In this document: positions 60,420 through 64,000 of the stretch, piece by piece
Layout of the letters: every line of letters begins with the position of its first letter
Position numbering within the stretch: the first letter of the stretch is position 1
Assembly (NCBI GenBank): GCA_964655935.1
Contig: CAZZNY010000001.1
Coordinates: 434,001-498,000 of the forward strand
Source: CAZZNY01 sp964655935
GTDB lineage: Bacteria; Patescibacteriota; Gracilibacteria; BD1-5; UBA2023
Length of the DNA: 64,000 nucleotides
Direction of reading: 5' to 3'
Notes under the pieces: model-generated
Told to the model about the DNA's origin: nothing
The model's database searches: none
Seen by the model: the letters and a program-made list of their open reading frames with translations, nothing else
Made by a program: the position numbers and the translations under genes

Positions 60420-60596
60420 TTAATGCTTAGTTTCTTTAAGCTTGAAGATTACGTGTTTTCGGAGTTTTTTATCGTATTTTCGAAGCTCGAGTTTTTCTCC
60501 AGCTGCAAAATTTTTCTTTTGTACGTTTGTGATGTACCCCATAGTCTTGCTTTCTGTTGAAATACATGACATATAAGTTCTCTTTCCTTTTGCCAT
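60420..60596 (-). CDS. rpmG: 50S ribosomal protein L33
   Basis: 58 residues: MAKGKRTYMSCISTESKTMG, YITNVQKKNFAAGEKLELRK, YDKKLRKHVIFKLKETKH. The YxTxxxK...KLELRKYDPxxRKHVxFKE pattern is that of L33. The zinc-ribbon cysteine pairs of the C+ form are absent, so this is the C- form. No UGA. Stop codon TAA. Convergent with the small-gene unit before it. Confidence 0.93.
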   Translation of the reverse strand: MAKGKRTYMSCISTESKTMGYITNVQKKNFAAGEKLELRKYDKKLRKHVIFKLKETKH

Positions 60597-60734
60597 AGTG
60601 CTTATAATAAGATTATATTTTGAAGTTAGAACGGGTGTATTTTATTGATTTTAATAAAAATACAAATCTTTTTTGTAAAAAAGCATTTTTTTCATACAAT
60701 GCGGCTCGAAATATATAAGAGTATTTTTTACTTG

Positions 60735-60846
60735 TCATTCTGAGTGAAACGAAGAATCCCTTGTAGACGCCGCAAGTGTAAGGGATCCTTCGCTCTCGCT
60801 CAGGATGACAGAAATGAATTTCTTTGTAACTTTGTATCTTTGTAAC
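60735..60846. repeat. R3 palindrome and TTTGTAAC leader repeat of obg
   Basis: R3 copy at 60735-60812 (ends GTCATTCTGAGTGAAACGAA and CGCTCAGGATGACAGAA). The TTTGTAAC-type tandem (60823-60846) ends 8 bp before the obg start codon. Confidence 0.8.
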
Positions 60847-60854
60847 TATAGCTT

Positions 60855-62216
60855 ATGTTTATTGATGAAGTAAAGCTGACTTTTAAGGCCTGAAAATGAT
60901 GAGATGGTTGCGTCGCATGGCGTCGTGAGATCTTTATTCCAAAATGAGGTCCTTATGGATGAAATGGTGGAAATGGTGGAGATATCATTCTTCGTGCGAA
61001 TCCAAATGTAAATACTCTTTCTGATTTTCGTCACAAAAAAACCGTTCGAGCAATCGATGGTGAAAAGGGTGATATCAAAGAGATGCATGGGCATGATGCA
61101 GAAGATCTTATTATCGAAGTACCAGTCGGTACAATTATTACGAATGCAGAGACTGAAGAACTCATCTATGATCTTTCTACTCCTTGGCAAGGATTTGTCC
61201 TCTGTAAAGGTGGTCGTGGTGGTTATGGAAATGCTCACTTCCCTTCCAGTGTGCGTCAGGCGCCAAATTTTGCTGAAATGGGTGATGTCGGAGAAGAACA
61301 TTTTGTAAAACTTGAGATGAAGCTCGTCGCTGATATTGCGCTTGTTGGTCTTCCTAATGCCGGAAAATCAACTTTGATCCAATCAATCACGAATGTTCGC
61401 CCAAAAATCGCTGCTTATCCTTTCACGACTCTGATTCCGAATCTCGGAGTTATGGATTACAAAGGAAAAAGTCTTGTTATCGAAGATATTCCAGGACTTA
61501 TCCGTGGAGCGAGTAATGGAAAAGGTCTCGGAATAGATTTTCTCAAACATATCGAACGAACCCGGGTTATTATTCATCTTCTCGATCTTACCGAGCTTGA
61601 TAAGATTATAGAAAATTATAATGACATCCGACACGAACTCGAAGCTTTTTCTCCAAATCTTGCCAAGAAAGAAGAGCTTATCGTTCTTTCGAAAGTAGAC
61701 CTTCTTGATAATGAGATGGCTGAATATATAAAAAAAGAACTCATAAAAAATATCTGAGAGAAGACAATATTAACCATCTCGGCAGGTGCTTTTATCGGAA
61801 TCGAAGAACTCAAGGATTATCTCATCAATCACTATGCGATCGACCGAAATCCAGAAGAAGAAAGTGATATGATCGATGCTACTCGAATCTACGATCTCAA
61901 GGATAGAAAATCAGCGGCTGAATATACGATTACTAGAAAATCAGATACTGAATTCGAAGTTACCGGAGAACGAATCGAACAAATCGTACGAATGACAAAT
62001 ATGAACAACTTTGAAGCGGTAATGCGTGTCTACGATGTACTCGATAAGCTCCGAGTAACTCAGAAAATCGAGAACAAACTCGTACTCGAATACGGAAAAG
62101 AAATTACCGAAAGTTATTTCGAATGAAACAATAATGAGATTCCGATGCCAGTTATCTGGATTGCTGGAAGAAAATTCGAACTTGATAAAACCTGGTTTCT
62201 TAAAAAAGACAAATAA
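60855..62216 (+). CDS. obg: GTPase Obg/CgtA
   Basis: Ribosome-assembly and stress-response GTPase. 453 residues. The glycine-rich Obg domain reads VKLTFKAGKGGDGCVAWRRE then IFIPKGGPYGGNGGNGGDII; five of these glycines, all at positions conserved in the family, are UGA. The G domain has G1 GLPNAGKSTL (~166), switch region YPFTTLIPNLGVM, G3 IEDIPGLIRGASNGKGLG and G4 VLSKVDLL; the C-terminal OCT domain follows (RKSDTEFEVTGERIEQIVRM). Seven UGA codons in total. ATG 60855 gives the canonical MFIDEVKLTFKAG. Under the standard code the whole N-terminal domain would be lost. This gene is the clearest single proof of the recoding. Confidence 0.97.
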
Positions 62217-62226
62217 AAATGATTTA

Positions 62227-62260
62227 AAAAATCCTTCGTTCAATGAGACGAAGGATTTTT
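62227..62260. terminator. Bidirectional hairpin terminator
   Basis: AAAAATCCTTCGT and ACGAAGGATTTTT form a perfect 13-bp stem, between obg and a convergent gene whose stop codon overlaps the T-run. Confidence 0.9.
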
Positions 62261-62795
62261 ATGCAGTTTCGAGTTCTAACTTTTTACTAACTCCAACGAT
62301 AAGTCCACCTTGTGGATTATCCCGAAAATATAAATCATCTACGAGGTTTGAGACGAGCTGGAATAATCATCTTCCTCTCTTGCCAAGATATCCGTCAAAC
62401 CCTTTTTGTTCTTTTGACTGTCGGATTACTTCCATTTCTGAGCTCGTTTTTGCTTGTGGTCATTTTCCAGTATCGTATACTTCGAGATTTACAGCGAGTT
62501 TCCCATCCTCTTCGTTAAATTTGATTTTAAATAGATTCTTATCGAGCGGTAAACTTCCGTATTCAATAGCATTATTTACAAGTTCATCAGATACAAGCGC
62601 AAATCGATTTTTCCAAGGAACGTTGATATTATTTTTTTCAAATAGATGAATAGTAAGATCTCGAATCATTTTAGATTGATTGTAATCTGCTTTAAAAATG
62701 AGAACGAATTCAAAATTTCGATAATCAACTACCTTCGTCGTAACGAAATCTAGTAAATTATCAAAGGAAATATTTGAGATATCTATACTAAGCAT
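62259..62795 (-). CDS. GHKL-type ATPase, anti-sigma factor/serine kinase-like (RsbW/SpoIIAB class)
   Basis: 178 residues, a single HATPase domain without a histidine-phosphoacceptor part. N-box: ALVSDELVNNAIEYGSLPLD (~residues 68-87). G1 region: VNLEVYDTGKGPQAKTSSEM (Gly is UGA). G2 region: YLGKRGRGLFQLVSNLVDDL. The N-terminal part MLSIDISNISFDNLLDFVTT has alpha/beta character. Stand-alone GHKL domains of this size are anti-sigma factors or regulatory kinases in partner-switching; no sigma factor or antagonist gene is adjacent, so the target is unknown. It could also be a phosphotransfer kinase fragment. Confidence 0.75.
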
Positions 62796-62873
62796 GCCTA
62801 GAATAAAGCAAAACTAATAATAAACCGTCGGGGACCTGATAGAAGTATATCAAAAAACATTGTAAAAGTCAAA

Positions 62874-62905
62874 AAAAAGCTTCCCGAAGATTCGGGAAGC
62901 TTTTT
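62874..62905 (-). terminator. Terminator of the HU gene
   Basis: AAAAAGCTTCCCGAA and TTCGGGAAGCTTTTT form a 15-bp perfect stem; the HU stop is 10 bp away. Confidence 0.9.
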
Positions 62906-62915
62906 AGAATGTGAT

Positions 62916-63188
62916 TTAACGAACAGCCTCTTTAAGAGTTTTACCAGCTCGGAATACTGGAGATTTCATTGCTGGGATTTTGATTTTTGCTCGAGTTCGT
63001 GGGTTAACACCATTTCGTGCAGCTCGGCTAGATACCTTGAATGCTCCGAAACCAGTAACGTTAACTTCATTACCCTTTTTAAGTTCCTTAGTAATAACAG
63101 CTATCATAGAGCTAAGAGCTTTAGTAACAGCGTCTTGACTAAGACTTGCAGCTGCAGCAACTGCTTTAATAAAATCTTGCTTTTTCAT
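62916..63188 (-). CDS. HU-type nucleoid DNA-binding protein
   Basis: 90 residues: MKKQDFIKAVAAAASLSQDA, VNVTGFGAFKVSSRAARNGV, NPRTRAKIKIPAMKSPVFRA, GKTLKEAVR. The DNA-binding arm and proline (KIKIPAMKSPVFRAGK) are intact, and the GFG(A/T)F motif is present. No UGA. It has a consensus -10 upstream and a strong terminator downstream, so it is a single-gene unit. HU versus IHF cannot be separated from sequence alone; HU is the usual choice. Confidence 0.93.
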   Translation of the reverse strand: MKKQDFIKAVAAAASLSQDAVTKALSSMIAVITKELKKGNEVNVTGFGAFKVSSRAARNGVNPRTRAKIKIPAMKSPVFRAGKTLKEAVR

Positions 63189-63222
63189 AAGGATGAAAAA
63201 TAATTAAATAAGATACGTGGCT

Positions 63223-63249
63223 ATTATAGCAAAAAAATGACGAATGCAA
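63223..63249 (-). promoter_or_regulatory. Promoter of the HU gene
   Basis: On the - strand TATAAT (63228-63223) is preceded by TTTGCA/TTGCAT about 16 bp further upstream (near 63245-63250). It lies ~35 bp before the HU start. Confidence 0.5.
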
Positions 63250-63687
63250 ATTTTTTTGACAAGTTTTTTTGGGAACTGATGCGAAAAAACGTGTTTTTTC
63301 TTCGTTTTTTGGCTTAAACAAGCCAAAATAAAAAAGTATGTAAATAAAGACATTATTTAAACAATGTTCATTCATTGTTCATTCTCTAAAAACCCAGAAA
63401 CCTTGTTTTGCTCGAAACGAAGCCACTTTTTGAACAAATTAATTGTTCAATACTGAAATGAAGAGAAAAAATGTCTGAGTTGGTGATTCTAAAAAAATAG
63501 TCAATATAAAATCTTTTCACTCTTTTATCCCCCAGATTTCAAAAATACTCCTAAAAATCAGGAGTATTTTATACCAAAAAACAAAATGCTCGCCCCTCGC
63601 CGATAGGCGAGGCAGGTCTATTTTACAATAAGAGACGGGTAAAAAAAATCTGAAAACCAAATTATATTAAGTATGCAAGAAACAAGA
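63250..63687. other. Gene-free spacer with short inverted repeats
   Basis: No gene is supported. Visible are a tandem ATTGTTCATT-like repeat (63361-63384), a near-palindrome TGAACAAATTAATTGTTCA (63432-63450, operator-like), a hairpin AATACTCCT/AGGAGTATT (63543-63570), which could end a transcript, and CTCGCC/GGCGAG (63597-63612). A small unannotated RNA is possible. Confidence 0.4.
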
Positions 63688-64000
63688 TTATACTTTTCTT
63701 TCAAAGAGAATATCTGTCTTTATTATCTTTACTACAGGATTATGTTTTGTAATCAAGAAATTAGTATCGATCATATAGATTCCATCTTTAATACGCGTCT
63801 CAAGTAGTGAAAATACTTCTTCTACTTTCTTAGCAACATCAGTAGTAATAGGAGAAAGAAGTGTGGATGCGACATAGAGAAGTTCAACGAGTGTCAGAAG
63901 TACTTCTTTTAGACGAGGATCTTCTGGTGTAATTGACCAAGGCTTATGGGTATCGATGTATTTATTGGCGACATCAAGAAGTGCAAAGATAGAAAGAGTA
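63688..64000 (-). CDS. metG: C-terminal part of methionyl-tRNA synthetase (partial)
   Basis: The frame enters from the right edge and ends at TAA 63688-63690. The 103 visible residues read SIFALLDVANKYIDTHKPWS then EVLLTLVELLYVASTLLSPI, the anticodon-binding helical bundle of MetRS with its signature ANKYI(x)xxKPW. The final part (ETRIKDGIYMIDTNFLITKH) lacks the extra C-terminal dimerisation domain. The catalytic domain is outside the window. No UGA is seen in this fragment. Confidence 0.8.
   Translation of the reverse strand, partial: TLSIFALLDVANKYIDTHKPWSITPEDPRLKEVLLTLVELLYVASTLLSPITTDVAKKVEEVFSLLETRIKDGIYMIDTNFLITKHNPVVKIIKTDILFERKV

Noticed and set aside
63361..63384. Small RNA or tRNA in the HU-metG spacer
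   Set aside because: No cloverleaf or conserved RNA pattern could be drawn; only short inverted repeats are visible.
1..64000. Widespread frameshifts or pseudogenes suggested by fragmented ORFs
   Set aside because: All fragments of a gene are in the same frame and are separated only by UGA, never by TAA, TAG or a shift. Recoding explains them.
1..64000. UGA = tryptophan (code 4)
   Set aside because: UGA sits at invariant glycines in Obg, YvcK, RsmG, GspE and kinase G boxes; UGG is used for Trp.
1..64000. tRNA-Gly with anticodon UCA
   Set aside because: Looked for a cloverleaf with a TCA anticodon on both strands; only tRNA-Phe was found. It must be elsewhere in the genome.

Overview
The window is a chromosomal segment of an AT-rich bacterium that reads UGA as glycine (genetic code 25). 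With UGA as a stop, most genes break into collinear same-frame pieces; with UGA as Gly they fuse into full-length FtsK, ClpC-type ATPase, SerRS, LeuRS, QueA, RsmG, YvcK, PilT, GspE/PilB and Obg, and UGA falls on invariant glycines (the GGGTG start of YvcK, the glycine-rich N-terminus of Obg, MVGEIRD of GspE, DNGIGM of a histidine kinase). TAA and TAG end the genes. CGA is frequent and sits at conserved arginines (ALERRF in the Clp protein, SRA in RsmG), which favours Gracilibacteria (BD1-5/GN02) over Absconditabacteria (SR1). The gene starts I inspected have no Shine-Dalgarno sequence except in one foreign-looking cassette.

Layout. 1-8.5 kb: end of a polytopic glycosyltransferase-like protein, ftsK, small membrane and thioredoxin-like proteins, rplY, a winged-helix protein and a TIM-barrel protein. 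8.8-14.8 kb: serS, an O-methyltransferase carrying an inserted repeat, an 828-residue VirB6/TrbL-like membrane protein and a membrane-anchored methyltransferase. 14.9-25 kb: clpC-like ATPase, two UGA-dense secreted proteins, ahcY with an adenosine kinase, tRNA-Phe, a membrane protein and queA, which also carries an in-frame repeat. 25-31 kb: two large multi-PAS hybrid histidine kinases in tandem. 31.2-39.8 kb: one 2871-residue repetitive surface protein behind an unusual leader flanked by inverted repeats. 40.6-49.3 kb: type IV secretion pilin-like proteins, pilT, a coiled-coil protein, ybaB, two M23-peptidase envelope proteins and a membrane protein. 49.3-49.9 kb: GC-richer hairpin-packed cassette with two tiny membrane ORFs. 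49.9-64 kb: rsmG, a band-7 protein, yvcK, leuS, another pilin-like protein, rpsF-ssb-rpsR, gspE/pilB, two small proteins, rpmG, obg, a GHKL ATPase, HU and the end of metG.

The gene set fits a small host-associated cell: household information processing, one methyl-cycle salvage pair (AhcY plus adenosine kinase), and heavy investment in the envelope (giant adhesin-like protein, murein hydrolases, SLH protein, pilus ATPases, pilin-like proteins) and in sensing. No biosynthetic pathway beyond this is visible here.

Intergenic space is full of dispersed palindromic repeats of at least six families (two copies lie inside reading frames), plus short 7-10 bp tandem repeats that sit almost exactly at gene boundaries. 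No insertion sequence, CRISPR array or rRNA was seen.
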